Assembly: GCA_905197955.1 (NCBI GenBank)
Contig: CAJKAR010000008.1
Coordinates: forward strand, 61,551 to 125,550
Direction of reading: 5' to 3'
Source: an uncultured Lentisphaeria bacterium
GTDB lineage: Bacteria > Verrucomicrobiota > Lentisphaeria > Victivallales > UBA1829
DNA: 64,000 nucleotides
The notes below the pieces were generated by a model, which was given only the letters and a program-made list of their open reading frames with translations, did no database searches and was not told the origin of the DNA. Below, piece by piece: positions 26,801 through 36,100 of the stretch. Both the position numbers and the translations under genes were made by a program. How positions within the stretch are numbered: position 1 is the first letter of the stretch; each line of letters opens with the position of its first letter.

Positions 26801-29800
26801 GGTTCGATCGGCAATCTTTACGGCGGAGGCTTCCTCAGCGGAAAAGGTTCCAATACGGTTGGACACGCCGTCATCCGCATTGAAAACGCATCGGTCACCG
26901 GCAGTATTTATGCCGGAGGATATGCACTCAAAGGAGCAACAGTCACGGTCGGCAGTGCGGAAGTCATCTTTGGACCGGGCGCTCAATTCAGCGGCGATGT
27001 TTACGGAACCGGATTCGCCGATCAGAAATCTTCCGCAACGGTCGAAGGAGACAGCCGAATCACGTTCGATGACTACACCGGGGCATTCAACGGTATGATG
27101 CATGACTTTCTCTCGTTCAGCGTCAAAGGGGATACGGAAGTATACTTCTCGCGGGGACAGTCCGGCGCAGGCAGCATCACGCAATTCATTTTCGACGTCA
27201 CCGGACGCGACGAGGGCCTCGGAGCCATGCTCACTGTCTCCGGTGAAGATCAATTCAACTTCATTGGAGCGGATCTGATCCAGCTGACCATTGATCGCGG
27301 AACACTCTATCATCTGGATCCGGGCGCACAGCAGAGTTACACGCTGTCCGATGGAGTCGTCTACGACCCGGCCAAAACCTTCCGGATCTCCGGACTCAAC
27401 GGAACTCAAACGTATGAACTGGCCATCGGCGGAGAACTGCTTCTGAACGATGAACTCTACCGCCTGGTTCTCAACAATGGAGTTCTCCAGCTCCAATATG
27501 TCATAGGCAGCGGAGATCAGGTTTCCCTGACCTGGTCGAGATCGTTCATTGACCGCGCGGCGCCTCTTTCCGCCAAACAGTATACAGCGGGAACCGAACT
27601 CAGCTTTGCCAACTACGGATATACCGATGCCGATGGAGATCAATCTCTGAAAGTCAAACTCGGAGGAACGTTTGCCGATCTCACGGCGAATGCTTCCGGG
27701 GTCAACGGAGATCTCTGGCTGAATGTCACGGGAACGGGCGGCACGCTTGCCGTTGTTCCGGAAAACGGGACGGTCTATGATGTCAACATCCGGATTGCAA
27801 ACGCATGGGATACCGTGCGGGTCGGAGAGAGCGGCAATGCAATCAATGGGAATGTCTATCTTTCTCTGGAAGCGGCGGGAAATGTGGGAAGTATCTACGC
27901 GGGCGGAAATGTCGCCGGAGAAACGCAGATTATTTTTGACGGAGCCTTCGCCTCTCAGCTTTACGGAAGTGATTCCACAATCGTTCTCTTCCAGCAGAAT
28001 TATGATGCGCTGGCATCCAGTTTCAACGGCATTGGGGAGATCCGGATCGGCGGCAGCTCCGTCACGATGACTTCCGGGGGAATGGAGAATTGCGGAACGC
28101 TTTCCATCGCAGGCGGCATCTTCGCCATCGCAGCAGCGGAAGATGCTGTATTCCAGATCGGAACCCAGATTGTTTCGGGCACCGGAACGCTCTCCATCCG
28201 TTCCGGTACAGTGAATTTGAGCGGCAATACCGACTCCTTCTCCGGAACACTGGCTGTTTCCGGCGGAATCCTGAATCTGACCGGAAACGGATCGAATTTT
28301 GCCAATGCACTTCTGTCCATCAACGACGGAACGCTGGTCTATGCGCTGAGCGGCAGAGATTCCTGCACGATCACCAATTCGCTCTCCGGAAACGGCGTTC
28401 TCCGTTTTGAAAATGCCTCCGGCGGCGCATCCTTTACCGTGACAATCGACACGAATTTGAAAGCATTCAGCGGCACGTTTGAACTCGGGGAAAACACCAA
28501 TGCCGTGCTTTCCGGCAAATACGGTCCCGTTACAACCGTTTCCGGAACACTGGCAAATGTTTTCGACATCACCGGCAGCTCCTACGACGCGGAAGAGATC
28601 ACGGAACTTGTCAACAAAGGCGCCACCGTTTTCCTGAACCGGAACGAGCTTGCGATCAAAGAGAACAGCGGCCGGGTCTTCTACGGCGGAACCGGTGACT
28701 ATACCGCGGAGAAACATACCGTGGCAATCGACGGAGATTTCATTACAGCGGAGGAATCTGCGGAATTTTTTGCCGGCGGCGGAGCCGGAACCACGATCGG
28801 CGAAGGGCAGACTTCTGAGACTTCCGGAACAGCGATTTCCGTATCGGTCTCGGATTTCGACGGCAAAATCGGAACTCTTTACGGCGGCTCCAGCGGTGGA
28901 ACAGTCAACGGAGATATTCAGATCAACATTGCCTCCGGAGAAATCGGAACAATCTTTGCCGCCGGCGAAAACTGCTCCCTTTCCGGAATCGTAAAAGATG
29001 AGGAAACCGGAGAAGAATCCACGGTGTACTACAGCACCTCGATCAGAGTAAGCGGAGAAGAGACGAAGATCGGAACCATTTATGGAGGCGCGGCCAATTC
29101 CGGAACGGTGAAAAATGTAAGCATCCAGGTTTCCGGGGGAGAGGTCGGAAGCATCCACGCAGGAGGAACCGGAGATTCCACGGTAACGGGGGATGTGACA
29201 ATCAGCATCTCGGGAGATGATACGGTTGTCACGGGCGACATTGTCATAGACCGGACCACCGGCAAGGGAACCGTCACCCTCTCCGGCTCCCGGGACGACG
29301 AGGCCGAGGATGACGAGGAAACCGGTCTCGGCAAACTCACGGGAACCATCGACGGCGGTTACATTAAAAAAGTGGAACCCTCCGAAGGAGTCGAAGGAGT
29401 CGAAGGAACCGGAGATCGCTCTCTGGTCTTCTCCAGCTACGACAACAATTTCAATGGAACATTCATCGGCTTCCTGACCGTCGAACTGAAGAGCTCCACC
29501 GTGACGCTGAAAGGGGAAAACAAAGCCTTCCAGGCCGATACCATCACCATTGATAAAAACAGTACCCTGATCTTTTCCGGAGCAGGCTCCACCATCCATT
29601 CTCTGGATGGCGGTACGGCGGCATTCTCCGGGGAAGGTTCTCTCAAGTTCTCCACCGATATGACGTTCGGCAGCAACATCGAAAAACTCACGGGGACCAT
29701 CAGCGCGGGCATGAAGACCGTCACAAAAACGGAAACCGATGAGAACGGGGAAGAGACCACCACGGAAACAGAAGAGAAAGCAACTCTGATTCTGGAATCG

Positions 29801-30739
29801 GAACTGTTTGACTCGGTCTCGCTCGGCGGCAGCGGCAACATCATCCTTGCTGGAGAGACGGCGGAAAACGGAACCTCCATCAAAGGCTCCTTCTCCGATG
29901 ACGCAACTCTCTATACCAACAACCGGAATGTTCTGATTACGGAGGGAACATTTGCCAACATCGACCTCGGATCCAATGTTGAAGTGACAGAGGATCTGAC
30001 GCTCAAGTTCAAGTTCACGAGCTCGAAGACGGTGGCAGTCAAGAAAGACATTTTCCTCGGCAATACAACCGGAGAAAGCAAGGTAATCTTTACCGGCGAC
30101 GGAAGCAAGTTCTCTTTTGAAGGCAAACTGTACGGCGACGAAAAATCTTCGTCACGCACTCTCGCCTTTGAAGATTACTCCGGCAGCTTTACTGGCAATA
30201 TTGAATCCATCACCCGTCTGGAACTCCGGGGGAACACCAAAGTCTCCTTCCATGCGGCTTCCTCGCAGAGCGGAGCGACCGAATTTGTCTTTGATGTCTC
30301 CGGCCGTACCTCCTCCTATTCCTCCTCCGCCATGATGAGCGTACAGGACAACATCCTGTTCGATCTGGGAGCGGCTGCAACAAGGAACATTATTGTGGAT
30401 GCGGAAAAACTCGGCAGCGGAGGCTCCTTCGTCCTCGTAACGAGCACCGATGCGATGACCGCTCTGCTCAATCAGACGTTCACAGTCTATGAGACAGGTT
30501 CGGATACTCCTGCATTTGATCTGACCGTCGGCGGCGGGATCATCTCCTGGAACAACTACGACTGGAAGCTGGAACTGAACTCCTCCAGCACCTCTCTGAC
30601 CCTTTCCTGGACCCGCAGTACGACACTCACGCAGACCACAGCAGCCATGATGTCCTCCTCTCCATGGACAGAGGATCTTCAGCGCAGCCGGAACACCAGT
30701 TTGTTCAGCACTTCACTGGCCGCGCCCTCCCTGTTCTAA
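23807..30739 (+). CDS. Giant repetitive beta-helix-like surface protein
   Basis: 2310 residues started at the ATG with AAAGGA eight bases upstream. Composition is Gly/Ser/Thr-rich with many short strands such as GNVYLHVSGADQ, NVYGGAK, IYGGGE and NLYGGGF, typical of parallel beta-helix adhesins or passenger domains. Two internal duplications are visible: an ALAGFTGLL-containing block near 24270-24600 and 25775-26100, and a domain running from FDVTGRDEG to LTWSRS (27184-27550) that recurs as FDVSGRTSS to LSWTRS (about 30280-30630). So the protein seems to be two related halves. No signal peptide, outer-membrane beta-barrel or known sorting signal is seen; the mature start MAKQNLTWPENWKNAP is hydrophilic. 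Expressed alone, closed by a strong terminator. Adhesin or S-layer-like role is inference. Confidence 0.82.
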   Translation: MAKQNLTWPENWKNAPAEAEIYNDSNPKQIFRAGSSSEYISGTTIAAAVTDGAAGILIGGSLKTDVTGNVYLHVSGADQLTIYGGGENASVNGDIYLYLAGGTVKNVYGGAKGRGKVGDISIQIAAGAAIAGNIYLGGTGAGAKAESANLTISGENALAGFTGLLNGQYYDAETGKKTAGTLTFSDATADFNGKLSNFSEVTLENSSVTLHDFNRTGNYKNIGKYDIGSDSTLTLDATKKYTVSAQFSGSGNLVFSGNAIHSIKAEATSFEGKLSISAGTTLDMQGSFLSTTVDKAEVSVEAGGTLQFSKKTVELKSKLTGDAGSVVSAKDIALTVSGDITGFHGTFSASGKGSLTLKSDLDDEAITALNLHFDGKKTGSIILASDPEEAVDLNISGTAGKLYLQGHLYNIKTNSAEQLTVYGGGTNLVIDFDPASNVMIENVIGGTDSQSIDMSSYKTVVKNGIINNIYGGGESMQVAWSGAVSSTLDLEGGIINYVYGGNKGFVGSAAAGDVTLNLSGATVNKDVYGGGYVCTNGMSASAASVTIHFTAGTVYGNIYGGGRVHPSYTVYYKDYDTGTIRESTSVATSSVSGNVQITLEGGANAFGNIYINGSAGQGKTYIDGEDNFIKLSKVYYEHEEPVDPEKPEEGNQTVPTSALAGFTGLLKGNYRSSDGKSHKGELIFSDYQVEFLGRIDGFEQLTVTDQSNLTLNWDQASKRYKNIGIFQIDEESTLSITATQKAQAKLNLSGAGTTVLASAQLYEFTGNLSKFHGTIQVNSGATMLIKHKNSILTNNDPKRIATVDLQDGAKLQFALSATFGATVVGTEASVITVEKRNNLNLVFNGDLTGFDGTIQLLNSKKAVIEIATTQWDNLNFEVQGNKSWYETVKITAGSGTISTTGYKGMYFLYGNEVHVGNRNSTESVIYGGGQEENVSNTDFTISSSGTTSFVKVFAGGSKSTVEGNASVTVESGVIDELFGGGDGKNAAVSGTSEILVQGGSIGNLYGGGFLSGKGSNTVGHAVIRIENASVTGSIYAGGYALKGATVTVGSAEVIFGPGAQFSGDVYGTGFADQKSSATVEGDSRITFDDYTGAFNGMMHDFLSFSVKGDTEVYFSRGQSGAGSITQFIFDVTGRDEGLGAMLTVSGEDQFNFIGADLIQLTIDRGTLYHLDPGAQQSYTLSDGVVYDPAKTFRISGLNGTQTYELAIGGELLLNDELYRLVLNNGVLQLQYVIGSGDQVSLTWSRSFIDRAAPLSAKQYTAGTELSFANYGYTDADGDQSLKVKLGGTFADLTANASGVNGDLWLNVTGTGGTLAVVPENGTVYDVNIRIANAWDTVRVGESGNAINGNVYLSLEAAGNVGSIYAGGNVAGETQIIFDGAFASQLYGSDSTIVLFQQNYDALASSFNGIGEIRIGGSSVTMTSGGMENCGTLSIAGGIFAIAAAEDAVFQIGTQIVSGTGTLSIRSGTVNLSGNTDSFSGTLAVSGGILNLTGNGSNFANALLSINDGTLVYALSGRDSCTITNSLSGNGVLRFENASGGASFTVTIDTNLKAFSGTFELGENTNAVLSGKYGPVTTVSGTLANVFDITGSSYDAEEITELVNKGATVFLNRNELAIKENSGRVFYGGTGDYTAEKHTVAIDGDFITAEESAEFFAGGGAGTTIGEGQTSETSGTAISVSVSDFDGKIGTLYGGSSGGTVNGDIQINIASGEIGTIFAAGENCSLSGIVKDEETGEESTVYYSTSIRVSGEETKIGTIYGGAANSGTVKNVSIQVSGGEVGSIHAGGTGDSTVTGDVTISISGDDTVVTGDIVIDRTTGKGTVTLSGSRDDEAEDDEETGLGKLTGTIDGGYIKKVEPSEGVEGVEGTGDRSLVFSSYDNNFNGTFIGFLTVELKSSTVTLKGENKAFQADTITIDKNSTLIFSGAGSTIHSLDGGTAAFSGEGSLKFSTDMTFGSNIEKLTGTISAGMKTVTKTETDENGEETTTETEEKATLILESELFDSVSLGGSGNIILAGETAENGTSIKGSFSDDATLYTNNRNVLITEGTFANIDLGSNVEVTEDLTLKFKFTSSKTVAVKKDIFLGNTTGESKVIFTGDGSKFSFEGKLYGDEKSSSRTLAFEDYSGSFTGNIESITRLELRGNTKVSFHAASSQSGATEFVFDVSGRTSSYSSSAMMSVQDNILFDLGAAATRNIIVDAEKLGSGGSFVLVTSTDAMTALLNQTFTVYETGSDTPAFDLTVGGGIISWNNYDWKLELNSSSTSLTLSWTRSTTLTQTTAAMMSSSPWTEDLQRSRNTSLFSTSLAAPSLF

Positions 30740-30752
30740 GGGAAAAAAGAAC

Positions 30753-30796
30753 GCCGTGTTCTGATCCGGAAAAAGATCAGGACACGGCATGTTTTT
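30753..30796. terminator. Bidirectional intrinsic terminator
   Basis: A 14-bp stem (GCCGTGTTCTGATC with GATCAGGACACGGC, one G-U pair) with an A-rich left flank and a right-hand T-run, between the convergent giant-protein and PP2C genes. Confidence 0.88.
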
Positions 30797-30826
30797 CACC
30801 TCCGCAGCAATCGCAAAAAACGGCTG

Positions 30827-31696
30827 TTATGCGAAGACGCAGACTAGAGTAATGTTATCGGTTCCGCCGCGTTGAAGCGCCAGATCCCTCAAAATCCGAA
30901 TTGCCTGCGCCGGCTCGTAACTGGATGCCAGAGCATTCTGAATTTCCGCATTGGAAACCAGATTGGAAAGACCGTCCGAACAGAGCAGGAAACGATCCCC
31001 CGGCAAATGATCACAAATCCGAATCTCCGGATCCAGGGCGGCGGATGCGCCGACGGAACGGGAGATCACATGGGAATAGGGATGTCTCATGGCCTCCTCC
31101 GGACTCAGGACACCGGCGGAAACGAGATCGTTGACCAAGGTATGATCACGAGTCAGACATTCGAGTCGATCCTCCTGCAAACGATAGATCCGGCTGTCGC
31201 CGGCATGCAGGAGCACAACGCTTTTCTCCGCAAACATGAGAAGCGCCAGCGTTGTACACATGTGCTCCGGCAGATTCACTTCAAACGCCCGCTGGAAAAC
31301 GGCTTGATTGATTCGTTCCACGGCTTTGTGAAGGAAGGCCTCCACGGTTACGGGATCGGGATTCGGCTCCGAGCGGAGGAACGAGGCCCATTCCCGGACT
31401 AGAAGAGAAAGACAGAGACGGGAGGCTTCTGCCCCCTTCAACTGTCCGCCGACGCCATCCGCAACAGCCGCAAGCGAATAATGCCCGTCGGCACGGGTAC
31501 AATAAAGAAAACTGTCTTCATTTTCCGCACGCACGAACCCCGGATGAGAATCGCAGGCGATGTCATCGGCGTTCACGGCGTACAGATCGACCTTCACCGT
31601 GGCTGTGGACTGCGGCGGACCCGAGGATCTGGAATTCTCCATATAGCGGTCCAGATAACTGAAATTCAGTTTGCATGTTTTATTTCCACTGGACAT
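30827..31696 (-). CDS. PP2C-family serine/threonine protein phosphatase
   Basis: 289 residues. The metal-binding and catalytic motifs of bacterial PP2C are in order: SHPGFVRAENEDSF, AVADGVGG, HAGDSRIYRL, LCSDGL and GGTDNITLVCV. An N-terminal ~40-residue extension is polar. The ATG at 31696 has GAGG seven bases upstream; a GTG four codons earlier overlaps the stop of the preceding gene and is the alternative. It is the last gene of an operon with a secreted helical protein and the DnaE paralogue. Enzymes of this type usually reverse Hanks-type kinases; no kinase is seen in the window. Confidence 0.9.
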   Translation of the reverse strand: MSSGNKTCKLNFSYLDRYMENSRSSGPPQSTATVKVDLYAVNADDIACDSHPGFVRAENEDSFLYCTRADGHYSLAAVADGVGGQLKGAEASRLCLSLLVREWASFLRSEPNPDPVTVEAFLHKAVERINQAVFQRAFEVNLPEHMCTTLALLMFAEKSVVLLHAGDSRIYRLQEDRLECLTRDHTLVNDLVSAGVLSPEEAMRHPYSHVISRSVGASAALDPEIRICDHLPGDRFLLCSDGLSNLVSNAEIQNALASSYEPAQAIRILRDLALQRGGTDNITLVCVFA

Positions 31697-31704
31697 TTTC
31701 CGCC

Positions 31705-33114
31705 TCACAAACGGTTCAAACGGGCAGCCAGCGAGGAAAAGCGGTTGGATTCCTCCTCCGACTCGACACTGCTTTTCAGATTCAGCAGAACCGAACGCAC
31801 TTTTGTTCTGTTCAGACGGGTCAGAACACGCATTCCGCTTTCGCGAACCCGTCTCACATAATCACGGGAGAGGACCTGCGGTCCCTGTCCCGGAGTCGGC
31901 CCATTCATCGCGGGATCGTAAACGACAAGAGCCAGCGCGGCGACAATCGCCATATCCTGATTTTTCGATTTCACCAGAGCATCCTCAAACGGACGAACCC
32001 GTTTCAAATCTTCGCTGTTCAGCTTGACATTCAAAGCCGTTGCCTTATCGCTCAGAGAGAGAATCCGCGGAGAACCGGCAATATCACCGCTCCGGGTCAG
32101 CAGAATCTTGATCTGCTCCACGCAGTCAAGTTCCGGAGAGTTGACCTTGTTCCCCGTGATGAACTGATCTATGGTCGTCATGACAATCACGTACTCCGCA
32201 AACGAAATCGGACGCAGGGAAGCCCGCTGGAGATACGGCAGCATCTCCTTCTCCCATTTGAACTGAATAGCCGCTTCAATGGCGGATGCAATATAGTAGT
32301 GGCGTTCCACCATGGTAAAATAGAGATCCCGCGCGTCCTTCAGATAGGGTGGAGAGCTCAATGCATCCATCACCGCGACCTGCACATCCGAATTTCCGGT
32401 TTTGAAAGCGGCTTTCAGTTCCCGGGCGGCAAGCGCGGTCCCGATGTTTTTCAGGGCGACAAAATGATGACTGAATTCCTCGTTTTCTGCAATCGCCACT
32501 CCGAGAGCGCGCTTGATAAACGGAATCGCAGCATCCCCGTAGTTGCCGATGATGGAAACGGCACTCTTCCGGGAAAAATTGTTTTCGTCTTCGATATTCA
32601 ACGCCTCGGCGATCACCTCTCCGAGATTATCCCCCTTCGTCAGACGGAGATGGGTTTTAAGCCAGTCCAGAGTCACGATATCGGCTTTCACAAAATAGTG
32701 ATATCCTCCGCCGGAGCCGAGATAGGCAATCGTTGTAAACAATTCATTGTGAACGATTTTCCATAGAATCAGCTTCCGGATGATCTGCGGATTGCTCTCC
32801 GGAGTGTTCCGGATCATGACGATTTCCGCATTATTCTTCATGGAACGTTTGTTCAGAGGATCGGGAAGACCTTCCACGGGAGCGGTTTCAAACGGTCGTT
32901 CCAGAACGATCCGCCATCCGCCCTCCGCCACGGGCGACCGGAGCGTTTTCGTCAAAGGCTCCACATTGGCAACGGTCCAGACCTTCATATTGTTCTCAAT
33001 CGCCCGGAGCGTATTTCTCACCTGCGCAGGAAGAGGAGAAGAAAACTGCGGCGCAGCGGTAATCTCACTCATCCAGACAGACAACACCAAAATCAGCAGA
33101 ATAAACATTTTCAT
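31705..33114 (-). CDS. Secreted helical (HEAT-like) protein of unknown function
   Basis: 469 residues with a clear signal peptide (MKMFILLILVLSVWMSEITA). The mature part is largely alpha-helical with repeated two-helix units (SAVSIIGNYGDAAIPFIKRAL, LKNIGTALAARELKAAFKTG, AVMDALSSPPYLKDARDLYF) that resemble HEAT/armadillo spacing. I do not recognise a named family. Its ATG overlaps the stop of the DnaE-like gene (ATGA), and its stop is nine bases before the PP2C start, so the three are tightly coupled. Likely periplasmic scaffold. Confidence 0.75.
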   Translation of the reverse strand: MKMFILLILVLSVWMSEITAAPQFSSPLPAQVRNTLRAIENNMKVWTVANVEPLTKTLRSPVAEGGWRIVLERPFETAPVEGLPDPLNKRSMKNNAEIVMIRNTPESNPQIIRKLILWKIVHNELFTTIAYLGSGGGYHYFVKADIVTLDWLKTHLRLTKGDNLGEVIAEALNIEDENNFSRKSAVSIIGNYGDAAIPFIKRALGVAIAENEEFSHHFVALKNIGTALAARELKAAFKTGNSDVQVAVMDALSSPPYLKDARDLYFTMVERHYYIASAIEAAIQFKWEKEMLPYLQRASLRPISFAEYVIVMTTIDQFITGNKVNSPELDCVEQIKILLTRSGDIAGSPRILSLSDKATALNVKLNSEDLKRVRPFEDALVKSKNQDMAIVAALALVVYDPAMNGPTPGQGPQVLSRDYVRRVRESGMRVLTRLNRTKVRSVLLNLKSSVESEEESNRFSSLAARLNRL

Positions 33115-36100
33115 GGCAAATCGACTCCTTCCTTCCTGCCATCGGCGAGAGGGGTTGTTCCGGATGCCGGACTCTCCGAAGATTCGGTGGAAAGTTCCGC
33201 CATCCGGCAGCATCCTTTCCCGAAACGACCCTCCAGAGCAGCAGTCAGCTCTTTCGACGGCGCAATCCAAAACTCCCGCGCCGCTTCAATCCGCACCACC
33301 GGCCCCTTCTCCGTCTTTACACAAAATAAGACAGGCACTTCACCGGAATAGTTCCTGAAAAGCGCCTTTAAATCCTCAAAAACAGAACGATTGCATTGTC
33401 TTTCCGAAAGCTCCAGTTCCATTTGCCGCCCATCCCTGATCTCCGCAATCGCCGATGGAACCGAATCGCCAGCTCCGGCATCTCTCCCCGGATCGCTCAT
33501 CTCCGATTCTGTCTGTATAGAAGAGACCTCCTCCCCGGAATCCGCAGGAGCTTTCTGACACTCAAAACCGAGAAGCTGTTTTTCATTTTCCCGCAGTTCC
33601 CGTTCCTCCCATTCCGGAAGATCCGGCAGAGTGACTTCGGAAAAACCTTCGCCGTTTCCGGCAAGATCGAACAATCCGCCCTGACCGCTCTCCTGCCGAT
33701 TTTTCCGATCGGCGGCACAGGCAACGGCCTCCGCGATCACGGCAAACAACCGGGAGCGTTCCACCCCCAGAGAATCAAATGCTCCCGCACGAATCAGCAA
33801 TTCCAGCGTCTTCGGAGTGGAGGTTCCATCCGTCCGTTCCAGGAAATCGACCAGAGATAGATACGGTCCGCCCGTCCGCCGCGCCTCGAAGATCGCCTCG
33901 CAAACATTCTTTCTCAAACCGCGAATCGCACTGAGACCGCATCGGATCGCCCTTCCTTCCGCGACAAAAGAGTCGTTCCCAGCATTCACATCCGGCGGAA
34001 GAATCGCAATATTCCGCTCCCGGCATTCCTTCAGGATCAGAGGAATGCGATCGGAATTTTTCTCTTCTCCGGCGAGAAGCGCGGCGAAAAACTCCTCCGG
34101 ATAGTTGGCCTTGAGGTACGCCGTCCGATACACAAGCAGCGCGTATACAGTACTGTGCGCCTTCTGGAATGCGGGAGCAACAAAGCGGCAGATTTTCTCC
34201 CAGAGTTCCTCTGCGCGTTCCTGCGGAATTCCGCTTGTCGCGGCACAGCCGTGAATAAATTCCTCCCGATACCGCTCCTGATCTGTAATTTTATGTTTTC
34301 CAATCGCGCGTCGGAAAAGCTCCGCCCGTCCGCAAGGAACTCCGGCAAGCGTATGAAACACTTCCAGAATCTGTTCCTGATAAACCATGAGCCCATAGGT
34401 TTCCCGGAGAATCGGCTCCAGCTTCGGATGATCGTATTCGATTTTCTCTTCCCCGCGTTTCCGGGCAATGAAACTCGGAATGAACTCCATCGGACCGGGA
34501 CGGTAAAGAGAAATCAGGGCAATGATGTGTTCAATGGATTCCACTCCGAACTGACGGCAGAGAGACTGCATTCCCCCGCCTTCCATCTGAAAAACGCCAA
34601 GCGTATCACCGCGACTCAGCAAATCAAAAGTCTTCGAATCATCCAGAGGAATCGTTTCCGTGTTGAGTTCAATTCCGCGGTTGCGGCGGATCTGCTTCTG
34701 AACATCGGAAAGGAAGGTCAGCACACGCTGTCCGACGAACGTCAGATTCAGCAGACCGAGCCGTTTACAGGAAGCGTCGTCATACAGAGCAACCCTCATC
34801 CCGTCCGATTCGCATATCACTGGAAGGATGGAATCCAGTTTCCGGTCCCCGGCGACGATCTCGCTGTCGGAGACACCACTGGAAGATTTCAGACCGGAAA
34901 TCAGAAAAGCCGCTTGAATCAGCTTTTCCATCCGATCGTCTTTTTCGAGAAGCTCCTGAAATTTTGGATTCTCCCGGTACACTTCGGGAGCGGAAAATTT
35001 GGATCCGTTCAAAACCAGCTTCTCGATCCGGGAACAGATCGAAGGGGAAACGCCGAACACACGCGAGGCCTCTCGGAGCGCGGTTTTTGACGATCGAATC
35101 TCTCGATTTGCGGTCCATGCCACAGAATCGGCTCCGAATTTACGGCTGACTATCTCGAAAACAGCCTCTCGGAAACGATCCCCAACCTCGATCTCAACAC
35201 CAAGAGGATACGGACGCTCCGGATTCAAAGCCCGTTCGGATGAGAGATGAAAACGAAACGGATCCACTCCGGTAATTCCAGTCAGATACGCCACCAGCGA
35301 TCCCGCTTCGGCTCCACGTCCGCCTCCCACGGGAATCCCCTGTTCTCTCATCTCACGCAGCAAATCGTGGAGACGCAGATAAAGACCGGAATCCCTGATG
35401 CGGTCGATCGTCGTCAGCTCTCTGTCCAGACAGGATCGAATTTTCCCGGCCATCTCTTTGCGGTCCGGCGGCGGATTGTCCAGCGAAAATCCGAACCGCT
35501 CCGGAACGTTCCGGAGACAGATCTCCCGCAGAAACTCCGATTCCGTCATTCCATCCGGCACCGGAAGCGCCGGATAATGCTTCTGCTGAAAATCGAACTG
35601 GAAATCACAACGTTCCGCGATCCTCACCGTATTCGAAAGCGCTTCCGGCATCTCCGTTCCGAACAGAGCTGCCATCTCATCATAACTTTTGTAATAATAC
35701 TCCGGCGGCTGAGGTTTCCAGTTCGGATCCGCAAAAACGGTCCGGTTCCGGAGACAGGCAAGGACCTCCGCGGCGATAGCCTGATCCTTCCGCAGATAAC
35801 GGACCTCATTTGTTGCCACCATCGGAATCCCGAATTTGCGGGAAAGAACGACGATGCCGCGATTTACCGTTTTCTCCTCCTCCAGACCATGATCCATGAC
35901 CTCAAGAAAGAAGTTTTCCTTTCCGAAAATCTCCAGATATTTTCCAAGAATCTTTTCCGCCGCATCGCTTTCCCCCCTCAGAATGGAAACGGCCAGTTCA
36001 CCCCGCAAACCGCCGCTCATTGCGATCAATCCCCGGCAGTGTTCCGCCAGGAATTCCCTGCCGATCCCTTTCCCCCCGGTTTCACCATGCTGCTGCACCC

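Noticed and set aside
25571..29599. Open frame of 1342 codons antisense to the giant repeat protein
   Set aside because: It mirrors the periodic Gly/Ser-rich codons of the plus-strand gene, has no ribosome binding site and reads as low-complexity sequence. The plus strand has a good start, repeats and terminator.
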